Below are positions 44,653-54,026 of a stretch of 64,000 nucleotides of DNA, in pieces. The stretch covers positions 1 to 64,000 of the forward strand of contig NZ_FNZV01000002.1 in NCBI RefSeq assembly GCF_900109555.1, given 5' to 3'. The first letter of the stretch is position 1. Every line of letters begins with the position of its first letter. This DNA is from Pacificibacter marinus (GTDB lineage Bacteria; Pseudomonadota; Alphaproteobacteria; Rhodobacterales; Rhodobacteraceae). Made by a program: the position numbers and the translations under genes. Below the pieces are notes generated by a model that worked only from the letters and a program-made list of their open reading frames with translations, was not told where the DNA came from and did not search any database.

Positions 44653-45498
44653 ATGCAATCTGGTATCTTACGCCCCGCTCTAGCAACCTATACTGCCCTG
44701 TTCTTGTTGTTTCTTTATGGTCCGATGATCGTTCTGGCGATCCTGTCCTTTCAAAGTATTGATGGGGGGCCACAATTCCCGATCCGTGATTGGTCGACAT
44801 ATTGGTATCAGCATCTTTTAGGACTGGCGGAAAGTTCACGCGTGTCACAATTGCCCGTTGGTGAAAGCCTTGTGCGATCTATGATGCTGGCCTTTATGAC
44901 GACTGTTGTCTCGACAATATTGGGCGTGATGAGTGCTGAGGCGTTTCGCACAAAATTTAAAGGGTCAGGCCCTGCCTTTTACCTGATCATTCTTGGCATG
45001 ATGGTGCCGGGTGTTCTGGTCGGCCTTGGGATGGCGCTTTTGTCGAATACGCTAGGCATTGGCCGCGCATGGTGGAGCACTTCTTTCGTACTGCATGTGG
45101 TCTACACCTACCCATTCGCGTTTCTCATCATGCTGGCGATCTTCAACCGCTTCGATCGTACGGTCGAGGAAGCCTCACTTTCCTTGGGTGTGACGCCTGC
45201 GCAAACCTTTCGTCGTGTGACCTTTCCGATCATCTTTCCCGGTGTTCTGTCAGCCATGCTGTTTAGCTTTACGCTGAGCTACGATGAATTTGCCCGCACG
45301 CTGTTTACGGCGGGGCGTGATCTGACTTTGCCCCTGTCGATCTACGGCACATTCTCAGTCGAAATCTATCCGAACCTCTTTGCCTTTGGCGTACTGACAA
45401 CGCTGTTCAGCTTTACGCTTTTGGTCATCTACGGCCTCTTGATGAAGCGGTTTACAGCCAAGGCATCGCGCTTTAGCGGGCAGGAGGATGCGGCATGA
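44653..45498 (+). CDS. ABC transporter permease (PotC-like)
   Basis: 281 residues, six hydrophobic helices, and the EAA loop EEASLSLGVTPAQTFRRVTF near 170-190. It starts 4 bases after the first permease and overlaps the following SDR start by four bases (ATGA). Confidence 0.9.
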   Translation: MQSGILRPALATYTALFLLFLYGPMIVLAILSFQSIDGGPQFPIRDWSTYWYQHLLGLAESSRVSQLPVGESLVRSMMLAFMTTVVSTILGVMSAEAFRTKFKGSGPAFYLIILGMMVPGVLVGLGMALLSNTLGIGRAWWSTSFVLHVVYTYPFAFLIMLAIFNRFDRTVEEASLSLGVTPAQTFRRVTFPIIFPGVLSAMLFSFTLSYDEFARTLFTAGRDLTLPLSIYGTFSVEIYPNLFAFGVLTTLFSFTLLVIYGLLMKRFTAKASRFSGQEDAA

Positions 45499-46223
45499 TT
45501 GCTCTTATCACAGGTGCGGGATCAGGCATCGGGGCCGCAATCGCGATGCGCCTTGCCCAAGATGGCCATGTCGTCGCCGTCAACGATTTGACGGTAGAGG
45601 GCGCGCAAACAACGGTCGAACAGATCAAAGCCGCAGGCGGCGATGCGCGTGCCTATGCTGCGGATGTGAGCGATGCGGATGCGGTGGCTTTGATGGCCGC
45701 AAATATTGCGCAAGAGTTGGGGATGCCCGACATTCTGGTCAATAACGCAGGCTTTGGTCATCAAGCGCTGTTTGGCGATATTTCACTTGAGATGTTCGAT
45801 AAAATCTTTGCGGTGCATGTGCGCGGGAACTTCTTGTGTACGCAGGCATTCCTGCCCGCGATGCTTGAAAAAAAGCACGGCCATATCATCAATATTGCCT
45901 CGCAACTTGGGCAAGTCGGTGGTGTTGAACTGACCCATTATGCGGGCGCAAAAGCTGCTGTGATCGGCATGACAAAATCCTTGGCCCGCGAAGTCTCTGC
46001 ACGGGGCGTCCGCGTCAATGCTGTGGCCCCCGGACCAATCAACACACCACTGGTCGAGGCGCTTTCTGAGGATTGGAAGGCCGCAAAACAGGCCGAGTTG
46101 CCCTTGGGACGCTTTGGGGTGCCATCGGAAGTGGGCGGGGTCGTGTCCTTTCTTGTTTCTGATGATGCCGCGCTTTTTGTCGGTCAAACGCTTGGGCCAA
46201 ATTCTGGCGATGTGATGCTGTGA
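45495..46223 (+). CDS. Short-chain dehydrogenase/reductase
   Basis: 242 residues, classical SDR. NAD(P) motif ITGAGSGIGAAIA (about 5-17), NNAG (about 85-88), and active-site Tyr-Lys in HYAGAKAAVIGM (about 152-163) with a preceding Ser position in NIASQLG. The substrate is unknown. It overlaps the upstream permease gene by four bases, so the cluster is one operon. Another SDR follows immediately. Confidence 0.9.
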   Translation: MIALITGAGSGIGAAIAMRLAQDGHVVAVNDLTVEGAQTTVEQIKAAGGDARAYAADVSDADAVALMAANIAQELGMPDILVNNAGFGHQALFGDISLEMFDKIFAVHVRGNFLCTQAFLPAMLEKKHGHIINIASQLGQVGGVELTHYAGAKAAVIGMTKSLAREVSARGVRVNAVAPGPINTPLVEALSEDWKAAKQAELPLGRFGVPSEVGGVVSFLVSDDAALFVGQTLGPNSGDVML

Positions 46224-46250
46224 AATATGCGCCAAATAGAGGACGAAAAA

Positions 46251-47003
46251 ATGGATAAACGAGTTGTATTGATCACGGGCGCAGGGATCGGCATTGGCCG
46301 CGCAAGCGCTCTGTGTTTTGCCAGCCTTGGCGACCACATTATCGTGACAGATGTTTTGGCGGATGAGGGCAAAGCTGTCGTTGCTGAAATCGAAGCGCAA
46401 GGCGGCAGTGCTGAATTTCACCCGCTAGATGTGCGTTCAACCGAACAAGCTGACGCGCTGGTTTCTGATCTGAATGCGCGCTTTGGCGGTCTTGATGTGA
46501 TCGTCGCAAACGCGGGCGTTGCCTTGCGGGTGCCGATGTCTGAAATGACCGATGAGAAATGGCACAATACCATCGACATCGATCTATACGGCATGATGCG
46601 CGTTATTCGCCCCGCTTTGCCTACCATGAAAGAAGGGGCGTCGATTGTTTGCCTTAGCTCGATTATGGGGTCGCATTATGGCTGGGACGAACATGTGCAT
46701 TACTCGACGGCGAAAGCTGGCGCTATTGGTTTCGTGCGGGCATTGGCGGTTGAATATGCAGCAAAAGGCATTCGCGTAAACGGTGTTGCACCCGGCTATA
46801 TCCGCACCGCTCAGTTGCTGAACCCCGGTCATAGCCTTGGGCCTGAGGCGGCAGATATTGCCTCGCCTTACATCCCGATGCAGCGCCTTGGGGATCCTTC
46901 TGAAATTGCCAATGTGATCAAATTTCTTGCCTCAACAGATGCGTCTTACCTGACAGGGCAAGTCGTCACCGTTGATGGTGGGCTGACCCCCGGTCGGTAC
47001 TAG
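46251..47003 (+). CDS. Short-chain dehydrogenase/reductase
   Basis: 250 residues from MDKRVVLITGAGIGIGRASA; GAGGA precedes this ATG, and an earlier ATG at 46227 has no ribosome site. NANAG-type VANAG (about 80-84), Ser in CLSSIMG (about 140) and Tyr-Lys in YSTAKAGAIG are the catalytic tetrad elements. It is about 28 bases after the first SDR. The two SDRs could carry out sequential oxidations or epimerise a hydroxyl group of the imported substrate. Confidence 0.9.
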   Translation: MDKRVVLITGAGIGIGRASALCFASLGDHIIVTDVLADEGKAVVAEIEAQGGSAEFHPLDVRSTEQADALVSDLNARFGGLDVIVANAGVALRVPMSEMTDEKWHNTIDIDLYGMMRVIRPALPTMKEGASIVCLSSIMGSHYGWDEHVHYSTAKAGAIGFVRALAVEYAAKGIRVNGVAPGYIRTAQLLNPGHSLGPEAADIASPYIPMQRLGDPSEIANVIKFLASTDASYLTGQVVTVDGGLTPGRY

Positions 47004-47073
47004 GTCTCGAACAAAAAGAGGCGGCCAACGCCCTTTATCTTTTTCAACACTTTTACAATCAGGGAAAATACCC

Positions 47074-48297
47074 ATGACACAGAACTCAAATCGTCGAAGC
47101 TTTTTGAAATACGGGGCCGCTGCTGCGGGGGCCGCAGCCCTTGGAACAGGGATGCATCCTTGGGCGCGCATGGCCTATGCTGCCAACCTTTCTGAGCAAG
47201 AATTGCGCACGACGGGTCTGTCTACGACGGTTCAAGATCGCATTCTTGAAATGTTTAAATCTGCCTCAGGTGTCAGTGCTACATCAGGGACGCCGTCAAC
47301 CTATCCTGATGCGCAAACCAAAATCTTGTCTGGGTCTTCAGACTATGACGTGTGGGAAATCATCGCCGAGCGTCTGCCTGCCTTGATCGCGACAGATAAC
47401 GTCGAAACCATTCCTGCCAGCGAGATTAGCAATTGGTCGAGTATCCGCGATACCTTTACCACGGTTGATCCTAAATGGGCTCCAAGCGCACAAATCTCTG
47501 GTCAAATCTGGGCTGACGATGCGCAAAGCGAACTCTACATGGTGCCTGCCGTCTATAACTTCGACTCTATCGGCTACAATCCTGACGTTTTGAGCGAAGA
47601 AGAAGCCAACACTTGGACAGCGCTTTTCGACGAGAAATGGAAAGGCAAATCTGGCCTTAACGTCGATCCGCTAATCGCAATCGGTCAAGCTGTTTTGGCG
47701 ATGAATTCCTTAGGTTTGCTTGAAGCGAAAAACCCAGGGAACCCGACAAAATCTGAAATTGATGAAGCCGCGAAATTCTTGATTTCCAAAAAGAAAGCGG
47801 GTCAATTCCGTGCGCTTTGGGGTGACTTTGGCGAGCTTGTAAACTTGATGGCTTCTGGCGAGATGGTTGTGTGTGACGCGTGGCAGCCTGCTGTCATGGC
47901 GGTCAAGGCACAGGGCAAACCAGCCAAATACGCCAACCCGAAAGAGGGCTACCGTGGCTGGGCGATTGGTCCATCGATGCTTAAAGGGTCGCCAAACCGC
48001 GAAGCTGTGATCGCCTATGCAGATTTCTGGTTGTCAGGTGAACCTGGCATCGCAGTCACCGAGCAAGGCTATTACTCACCGTCCAAAAATATCAAAGATG
48101 TTATGGATCCTGAGAAATACGCATTTTGGTACGAAGGTGCGCCTTGGACTGGCCCAGCTGAGCGTGGCATCAATCCGGGCGATCTGCGTGATGGTGGCTC
48201 ACTTGCTGAGCGTTCTTCTAACGTCGCTTACTGGCACCAGTGGCCAGATGAATACGATCACCTGATCCAGCGTTGGGATGAATTCCTAAACGCATAA
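47074..48297 (+). CDS. ABC transporter substrate-binding protein (PotD-like) with Tat signal
   Basis: 407 residues. The start has the twin-arginine motif NRRSFLK (6-12) with an alanine-rich hydrophobic stretch (AAAAGAAALGTG), so it is exported folded. The mature part is a PotD/extracellular family 1 fold (MVPAVYNFDSIGYN; PKEGYRGWAIGPSM). It supplies the PotABC-like importer. AGGGAAAA precedes the start. A shorter-spaced paralogue without signal peptide lies at 51.8-53.0 kb. Confidence 0.9.
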   Translation: MTQNSNRRSFLKYGAAAAGAAALGTGMHPWARMAYAANLSEQELRTTGLSTTVQDRILEMFKSASGVSATSGTPSTYPDAQTKILSGSSDYDVWEIIAERLPALIATDNVETIPASEISNWSSIRDTFTTVDPKWAPSAQISGQIWADDAQSELYMVPAVYNFDSIGYNPDVLSEEEANTWTALFDEKWKGKSGLNVDPLIAIGQAVLAMNSLGLLEAKNPGNPTKSEIDEAAKFLISKKKAGQFRALWGDFGELVNLMASGEMVVCDAWQPAVMAVKAQGKPAKYANPKEGYRGWAIGPSMLKGSPNREAVIAYADFWLSGEPGIAVTEQGYYSPSKNIKDVMDPEKYAFWYEGAPWTGPAERGINPGDLRDGGSLAERSSNVAYWHQWPDEYDHLIQRWDEFLNA

Positions 48298-48374
48298 AGC
48301 AAGCGAGGGGCGTGCGGATGATCCTCCCCGCCGTGCGCCTCTCACATGTCACTTTTAAATGAAAGCTGATCGTT

Positions 48375-49445
48375 ATGGTCTATGATCTCGAGCTGAATTC
48401 TGTCGGCAAAACATATCCTGATGGCACTGTTGCCGTATCCGATTTCGACCTACAGGTTGAAAAGGGGGAATTCGTTGCCTTTTTAGGGCCAAGTGGCTGT
48501 GGGAAATCCACAACGCTGCGCATGATCGCAGGCTTTGAGGATATCACCAACGGTGATGTCATGATGATGGGACAAAACGTAACCCACTTGCCGCCTGAGA
48601 AACGCCCGACGTCTATGATTTTCCAAAACTACGCGTTGTTCCCGCATATGTCGGTGCGTGAAAACGTGGCCTTTGGTCTTGATGTTAAAGGTATGCCCAA
48701 GGTTGAAAAAAACCGGAAGGTCGATCGCATTCTTGATATGTTCGACCTCGAACAGTTTGCCGACCGCAAGGCCGATATGCTGTCTGGTGGGCAACGCCAA
48801 CGCATTGCTTTGGCACGCGGACTGGTTGTTGAACCAGAAATCCTATTGCTGGATGAACCGCTCGGGGCGCTGGACGCTAACCTGCGTCGCATCATCCAAA
48901 ACGAATTGAAGCTGCTTCAACGCGAGCTTGGGATCACCTTTATCTTTGTTACCCACGCCCAGTCCGAAGCGCTTGGATTGTCAGACCGCGTGGTTGTGAT
49001 GTCAAATGGGGTGGTGGAACAGGTATCTTCGCCAAAAGACCTATACCGTCGCCCAAATACACCTTTTGTGGCGGATTTCATTGGCTCGAATACGTTAATC
49101 GAAGGCACGCCCAAAGGCGCGTCAAGCGCAGGTTTTGGTTTGATTGACACACCTTACGGTGTTCTCAAAGGGGTTGGCAAAGGCGATGAAACGATGGCCG
49201 TTGTACCTGCTGAAGCGTTTCGGATTTCCCCTCAAGGCACGCCTGATGAAATCAGTCTCAGCGGGACACTCAGCAGTCGTCAATTGATTGGGTCAGTCGG
49301 GCATCTCAAAGTGCGCCTTGATCAGGGTGGCGATGATGTGTCCGTCGAAATCAGCGCGGACCGTGATGATGTGCGCGCGCTTGTGCCCGGCGCACCTGTG
49401 ACCCTTGGGGTCGACCCGACTTCTATCACTCTAATTCACACTTAA
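48375..49445 (+). CDS. ABC transporter ATP-binding protein (second PotA/MalK-like ATPase)
   Basis: 356 residues. Walker A LGPSGCGKSTTLRMIA, signature LSGGQRQRIALARGLV, Walker B ILLLDEPLGALDANLRRI, and a TOBE domain (about 270-355). It resembles the first ATPase of the cluster in signature but is better conserved to the textbook motifs (GPSGCGKS). It may replace or pair with the first ATPase; having two with one permease pair is unusual. Confidence 0.9.
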   Translation: MVYDLELNSVGKTYPDGTVAVSDFDLQVEKGEFVAFLGPSGCGKSTTLRMIAGFEDITNGDVMMMGQNVTHLPPEKRPTSMIFQNYALFPHMSVRENVAFGLDVKGMPKVEKNRKVDRILDMFDLEQFADRKADMLSGGQRQRIALARGLVVEPEILLLDEPLGALDANLRRIIQNELKLLQRELGITFIFVTHAQSEALGLSDRVVVMSNGVVEQVSSPKDLYRRPNTPFVADFIGSNTLIEGTPKGASSAGFGLIDTPYGVLKGVGKGDETMAVVPAEAFRISPQGTPDEISLSGTLSSRQLIGSVGHLKVRLDQGGDDVSVEISADRDDVRALVPGAPVTLGVDPTSITLIHT

Positions 49446-49468
49446 TGACTTAAAAGGAGGCCTTTACA

Positions 49469-50347
49469 ATGGCAAAAGAAATTCTCGTTGGTTTCGGGGT
49501 TGATGTGGATGCTGTAGCTGGCTGGCTCGGCTCATACGGCGGCGAAGATAGCCCGGATGATATTTCGCGCGGCATGTTCGCAGGCGAAGTTGGGTCAATG
49601 CGCTTGCTCGACCTGTTCGATAAACTGGACATCAAAACCACTTGGTTCATTCCAGGCCACTCTGCGGAAACATTTCCAGAGCAAATGGCCGAAGTTGCCA
49701 AGCGCGGTCATGAAATTGGCATTCACGGGTACAGCCATGAAAACCCAATCGCCATGACACCTGAGCAAGAAGAAGCTGTTCTTGATAAGTGTATCGATCT
49801 GATCACCGATTTGTCTGGCAAACGTCCAACAGGTTATGTGGCGCCTTGGTGGGAATTTTCAAATGTGTCCAATGAGTTGCTTTTGAAAAAAGGCATCAAA
49901 TACGATCACTCATTGATGCATAAAGACTTTGAACCCTACCGCGTGCGGGTTGGCGACAAATGGACCAAGATCGATTATGCAGGCAAGCCAGAGGATTGGA
50001 TGAAACCGCTGGAGCGCGGCGAAGAAACCGATCTGATTGAAATCCCAGCCAACTGGTATCTCGACGATCTGCCGCCCATGATGTTCATCAAAAAATCGCC
50101 AAACTCCCATGGCTTTGTGAACCCACGTGACATCGAACAAATGTGGAAAGACCAGTTTGATTGGGTCTACGAAAACATGGATTACGCTGTGTTTCCGATC
50201 ACCATTCACCCCGATGTCTCAGGGCGTCCACAGGTTTTATTGATGCTTGAGCGGTTGTTCAAACACATCGCATCTCATGAAGGCGTCAAATTCGTCACCA
50301 TGGATGAGATGGCGGATAACTACGATAAAAAGTTTCCTCGCAGTTAA
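49469..50347 (+). CDS. Polysaccharide deacetylase family protein (NodB/PuuE-like amidohydrolase)
   Basis: 292 residues. The NodB motifs show an Asp pair ([11 protein letters not shown], about 8-18), the metal His motif HGYSH (about 89-93), and a later Arg/Trp motif APWWEFS (about 130). Polysaccharide deacetylase-like proteins of this length include allantoinase PuuE and peptidoglycan deacetylases and use a divalent metal to cut an amide bond. No signal peptide, so it works in the cytoplasm, probably on the imported compound. AGGAGG lies 7 bases before the ATG. Confidence 0.87.
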   Translation: MAKEILVGFGVDVDAVAGWLGSYGGEDSPDDISRGMFAGEVGSMRLLDLFDKLDIKTTWFIPGHSAETFPEQMAEVAKRGHEIGIHGYSHENPIAMTPEQEEAVLDKCIDLITDLSGKRPTGYVAPWWEFSNVSNELLLKKGIKYDHSLMHKDFEPYRVRVGDKWTKIDYAGKPEDWMKPLERGEETDLIEIPANWYLDDLPPMMFIKKSPNSHGFVNPRDIEQMWKDQFDWVYENMDYAVFPITIHPDVSGRPQVLLMLERLFKHIASHEGVKFVTMDEMADNYDKKFPRS

Positions 50348-50367
50348 GCACTGCTTTTCAAGGCAGA

Positions 50368-50400
50368 CGTGGGCGGTGCGCTGCCCACGCCACTCTTTTT
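50368..50400 (+). terminator. Intrinsic terminator after deacetylase gene
   Basis: CGTGGGC (50368-50374) and GCCCACG (50383-50389) form a perfect 7-bp stem with an 8-base loop, followed by CCACTCTTTTT. It separates the importer/SDR block from the CobW block. Confidence 0.75.
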
Positions 50401-50461
50401 GAGGCGGTCCCATTTTAAAGGGGCATCGCCTTTGAACAGCTAAGGTAAAAGGGACGATAGC

Positions 50462-50794
50462 ATGTGTTCTCTGTGTGGTATTTTGGGATGTGATGATCAC
50501 TGGACAAATGCAGTGGTCCGCCCGGGCGTTTATACGCGTAATCACGACACCTTGGCGCGGCGTACAGAAACAGCGCGTCGATTGAAATCTGCCAATGCTG
50601 TCTTGTCCTTTCGTCGCCTTAAGTTGGATGTCTGGCAAGGGCGCTCTTATGTGGTCGCCTCGCCAACGGGGGCCTCAAGCGTGTTCGAAGCTCTTTCGCA
50701 TCTTTGGCCCGAAGCCGAAGCTCTTGCAGGTCGCGAATTCGACCCGTTAGATGATACCTTTATTGAATGGATGGAAGGGCAGGCGCTGTCATGA
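50462..50794 (+). CDS. Hypothetical small Cys-rich-start protein
   Basis: 110 residues beginning MCSLCGILGCDDHW, with three Cys and one His in the first 14 residues that could bind a metal. No other recognisable domain; the remainder is acidic (EFDPLDDTFIEWMEG). GGTAAAAGGGACGATAGC precedes the start. It overlaps the CobW gene (ATGA), which suggests a metal-related partner role. I do not recognise a family. Confidence 0.65.
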   Translation: MCSLCGILGCDDHWTNAVVRPGVYTRNHDTLARRTETARRLKSANAVLSFRRLKLDVWQGRSYVVASPTGASSVFEALSHLWPEAEALAGREFDPLDDTFIEWMEGQALS

Positions 50795-51846
50795 CACCCG
50801 TTATTTTACTCACAGGTTTTTTAGGCTCTGGAAAAACAACACTGCTGCAACGCTTGTTGCGTCACCCTTCGATGGAAGGGACAGCGGTGCTTGTGAATGA
50901 GTTTGGTGAAGTGGGGCTGGATCATCATTTGCTGGATCAGATTGATGAGAATGTTGTTTTACTGAAATCGGGGTGTATTTGTTGCACCGTGCGCGGCGAA
51001 GTTGCCGACGCGCTGGCCAATTTGCATTCGATGCGCACGCGGGGTGAAATTAGTTTTGAGCGCGTCGTGATCGAAACGACAGGATTGGCCGACCCTTATC
51101 CCGTTTTGCAAACGCTCACTGCGCATCCTGTCCTGCGCTCGCATTTCAGCAATGGCGGTGTGTTGACGACTGTGGATACGGTCAACGCGGATATCCAAGT
51201 CACGCACCGCGCCGAAGCTGTGCGCCAGATTGCAGCGGCTGATCGTATCGTTTTAACGAAAACCGATCTTGCCGCTCCACAAGAGGAAGAAGCCTTGCGC
51301 CAACGGCTTTTACGCGTCAATCCTGCGGCGAATATTATCACGAGCATGTCGTCTGTTGAAACGATTTTAGCTGACTTTGGCCCATTGTCCTTTTTCACGT
51401 CAAGCAAGAGCGCCACTCAGAACCACATCTGCGGACCGGGGTGCGGGCATGATGCCCCAACCAAATGCGACAGCCTCACCGATCAACATCGCCATCACGA
51501 CGAAACCTTTGGTGTCACAAGCTTTTCCCTTGAAATTGAGGGGGGTATAGATTGGACAATGTTTGGAACATGGCTTACGCTTTTGCTCCATAAGTACGGA
51601 GATAGGATTTTCAGGGTGAAGGGCATTTTAGCCATCGAAGGCGAGGCATTACCAATCGCGATTCATGGGGTTCAGCATTTAATACATGCCCCAACGCATA
51701 TGGATCATTGGCCTAAAGGGATGGATCAAAGCGGGTCAAAAAGCTCGCATCTTATCTTTATTCTGGAAGACATTGAGCCTGAAAAAATCCGCCGTTCCTT
51801 TCACGCATTCATGAATGTCGACACTGTGAAGGCAGCAGCCCGATGA
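50791..51846 (+). CDS. CobW/COG0523 family GTPase (metallochaperone-like)
   Basis: 351 residues from the ATG overlapping the upstream stop. Walker A LTGFLGSGKTTLLQRLL (about 6-22), a CxCC metal motif in SGCICCTVRGE (about 59-69), the NKxD-type motif near TKTD, and a Cys/His-rich insert (CGPGCGHDAPTKC, then HRHHDE) at about 209-240. The C-terminal CobW_C domain follows. Family members use GTP to deliver Zn or other metals to client enzymes. The NodB-type deacetylase nearby is a candidate client; that is inference. Confidence 0.88.
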   Translation: MTPVILLTGFLGSGKTTLLQRLLRHPSMEGTAVLVNEFGEVGLDHHLLDQIDENVVLLKSGCICCTVRGEVADALANLHSMRTRGEISFERVVIETTGLADPYPVLQTLTAHPVLRSHFSNGGVLTTVDTVNADIQVTHRAEAVRQIAAADRIVLTKTDLAAPQEEEALRQRLLRVNPAANIITSMSSVETILADFGPLSFFTSSKSATQNHICGPGCGHDAPTKCDSLTDQHRHHDETFGVTSFSLEIEGGIDWTMFGTWLTLLLHKYGDRIFRVKGILAIEGEALPIAIHGVQHLIHAPTHMDHWPKGMDQSGSKSSHLIFILEDIEPEKIRRSFHAFMNVDTVKAAAR

Positions 51847-53036
51847 CGAAACCCCTTCGTATTCTCACGACTGAAATCCAGCCTTGGCGCTATCTTAAAG
51901 ACCGCGCAGAGGCAGATTTAGGCTTTCCCTTGGAATTTATCGAGAAAGATTTCAACAGCGCACAGCGCACGGCGGCTTTCGAACCTGCAAGCTTTGATAT
52001 CTATGATCAATGTTTCCACAACCTTGATATTGTTTGGTATTGGCGTGCTGTGCAGGCAATCGATACGGCGCGCATCACTCATTGGGATCAACTCGATGAA
52101 CTCGCACGGGTCTCTCCTGCGCAGGGTACAAAAGCGCTTGGTGATGTGCCTGCCTCACGGCTTTTCGTTCAAGATGATATGACACTTTCAGACAAACCAA
52201 GTGCGCAGATTTCTATGCTCCCCACCTTTTATAATTTCGATAGTTTTGGGGTTGAAACGACAGGTCTATCTCTTGCTGAAGACGCTCAAAGCTGGTCGGC
52301 TTTGGTTGACCCACAATGGTCAGGACGGGTCGCTTTGGTTGATGAGCCTGCGATCGGCCTGTTTGATTTAGCGATGGCGCTATCTTCGGCAGGGATCATG
52401 TCTTTTGAAGACATGGGCAACATGAGCGTGCCTGAAATTGATCTATTGATTGATGAGGCCAAGAGATTGGTCGCGTCTGGGCATTTTCGCCCCTTTTGGT
52501 TGCGCGCTGATGAGCCTGTTGAGCGGTTTCAAAATGGTGAGCTAAAGCTCGCTTCCATGTGGTCACCAACGATTGTTGAAATGCGCCGTAAAGGTATTCA
52601 GGCGCGTCAAGTGCGCCCAAAAGAAGGCTACCGCGCGTGGCATGGCGGTATGTGCTTGTCGCGCCAACTGGACGGCGAGGCGTTAGATCGCGCTTACGCT
52701 TGGCTGAATTGGTATCTTGGTGGGTATGCTGGCGCTGTTGTCGCCAAGCAAGGTTATTACATGTCCGTACCTGAGCCTGTGAAAGACCATATGCCGAAGG
52801 CCTATTGGGATTATTGGTATGAAGGGTTGCCCGCCACGCAGGACCTAGAAGATGTCGCGGGTCGAGTTGCGATAAGGGCAGGGCAAGTTCGAACTGGTGG
52901 GTCCTGGCGCGAGCGGGGACAACACATCGCGATTTGGAATTCAACAATGGATGAACACAATTATGTTGTGCGACGTTGGAATGAATTGGTCGCTTTCGCA
53001 GCTCAAAAGTATCGCTCAACAAAACGTGCCAGCTAA
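51843..53036 (+). CDS. PotD-like extracellular-solute-binding paralogue without signal peptide
   Basis: 397 residues. Motifs shared with the Tat-exported binding protein at 47.1 kb include LPTFYNFDSFGV, RPKEGYRAWHGG, KQGYYMSV and GSWRERGQHIAIWN, and the C-terminal DEHNYVVRRWNEL. The protein begins MTKPLRILTTEIQPWRYLKD, with no hydrophobic signal and no Tat or Sec motif, so it probably stays in the cytoplasm unless a start was missed; the ATG overlaps the CobW stop (ATGA) and fits. A cytosolic ligand-binding or chaperone-type role is possible. Confidence 0.8.
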   Translation: MTKPLRILTTEIQPWRYLKDRAEADLGFPLEFIEKDFNSAQRTAAFEPASFDIYDQCFHNLDIVWYWRAVQAIDTARITHWDQLDELARVSPAQGTKALGDVPASRLFVQDDMTLSDKPSAQISMLPTFYNFDSFGVETTGLSLAEDAQSWSALVDPQWSGRVALVDEPAIGLFDLAMALSSAGIMSFEDMGNMSVPEIDLLIDEAKRLVASGHFRPFWLRADEPVERFQNGELKLASMWSPTIVEMRRKGIQARQVRPKEGYRAWHGGMCLSRQLDGEALDRAYAWLNWYLGGYAGAVVAKQGYYMSVPEPVKDHMPKAYWDYWYEGLPATQDLEDVAGRVAIRAGQVRTGGSWRERGQHIAIWNSTMDEHNYVVRRWNELVAFAAQKYRSTKRAS

Positions 53037-53048
53037 AGGTTTTTATCT

Positions 53049-54026
53049 ATGAAACAGATCACGCTTCTTGCTACGGGGGGAACTATTGCCTCTGCTAAAA
53101 GCAAGAGCTCCGCCGCCGTCACCGCGGGCATTAATGCTGAAACCTTACTACAAAGCCTTCCTGAAATACCTAAAGGTCTTGAGGTGCAGGTCGAAAACTT
53201 TGAGTCTTGCGGCAGCTATGCCCTAAATCTTGAAACGGTGTTTCGTTTATGCTCACGCATTAATACCTTGCTTGATGCTCCCGACGTAGATGGTGTCGTC
53301 GTAACGCACGGGACAGATACGATGGAAGAAAGCGCCTTTGTTGCGTGGCTTTTGGTGCGCTCAGAAAAGCCTGTGGTGTTCACGGGTGCCCAACGTCATG
53401 CGGGCCTGTCGGATACGGACGGTCCGCGTAACATTGGCGATGCACTAAGCGCTGCGGCCAGTGATGATCTGTTCGGAATCGGGCCTGTTATTCTTTTTGA
53501 GGGCGATATTCACGGTGCGCGCTATGGCTGCAAAACGCATACATCACGGGTTGATACGTTTCGCTCGGTAGGGTTGGGCAAACTTGGTGAAGTCGATTTT
53601 GGTGAAGTGCATCTCTATCAGCGCCCTGTACATACACGCCCGCAGGTTGCGGCCCAAGCGCTTGATCCGAATGTGGAACTGATCGCGCTTGGTCTGGGAG
53701 CAACGCCAAAACTCATGGCTCTTGCGGGTGATCATGGCGCAAGCGGGATCATTTTATCCGCGTTTGGCCGCGGTAACGCACCCGATGGTTTTGCAAATGA
53801 AACAGAGCGCCTTACACAAATGGGCATACATGTCGTGGTTGCATCCCGTTGCTTTGAAGGTCGCACGCGCGCGGTTTATGGTAATGATAGCGGCGGAGTA
53901 TCTCTTGTGGACAAGGGGGCTATATTGGCGGGCGATCTTTCCGCAGTGAAAGCGCGCCTTTTGCTGTCTGCTTGCCTCGGTGCGGGATATGATACTGTTC
54001 AAATCGCGCGTGCTTTTGCAGTTTAA
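53049..54026 (+). CDS. L-asparaginase (type II family)
   Basis: 325 residues. The asparaginase motifs are TGGTIAS (about 9-15, nucleophile Thr region) and VVTHGTDTMEESAF (about 84-97, second Thr-Asp). The catalytic Lys region reads FTGAQRHAGLSDTDGPRN. No signal peptide is present, so it is cytoplasmic. It ends the co-translated block 12 bases after the binding-protein paralogue. It may hydrolyse asparagine or another amide produced from the imported compound; assigned at family level. Confidence 0.87.
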   Translation: MKQITLLATGGTIASAKSKSSAAVTAGINAETLLQSLPEIPKGLEVQVENFESCGSYALNLETVFRLCSRINTLLDAPDVDGVVVTHGTDTMEESAFVAWLLVRSEKPVVFTGAQRHAGLSDTDGPRNIGDALSAAASDDLFGIGPVILFEGDIHGARYGCKTHTSRVDTFRSVGLGKLGEVDFGEVHLYQRPVHTRPQVAAQALDPNVELIALGLGATPKLMALAGDHGASGIILSAFGRGNAPDGFANETERLTQMGIHVVVASRCFEGRTRAVYGNDSGGVSLVDKGAILAGDLSAVKARLLLSACLGAGYDTVQIARAFAV

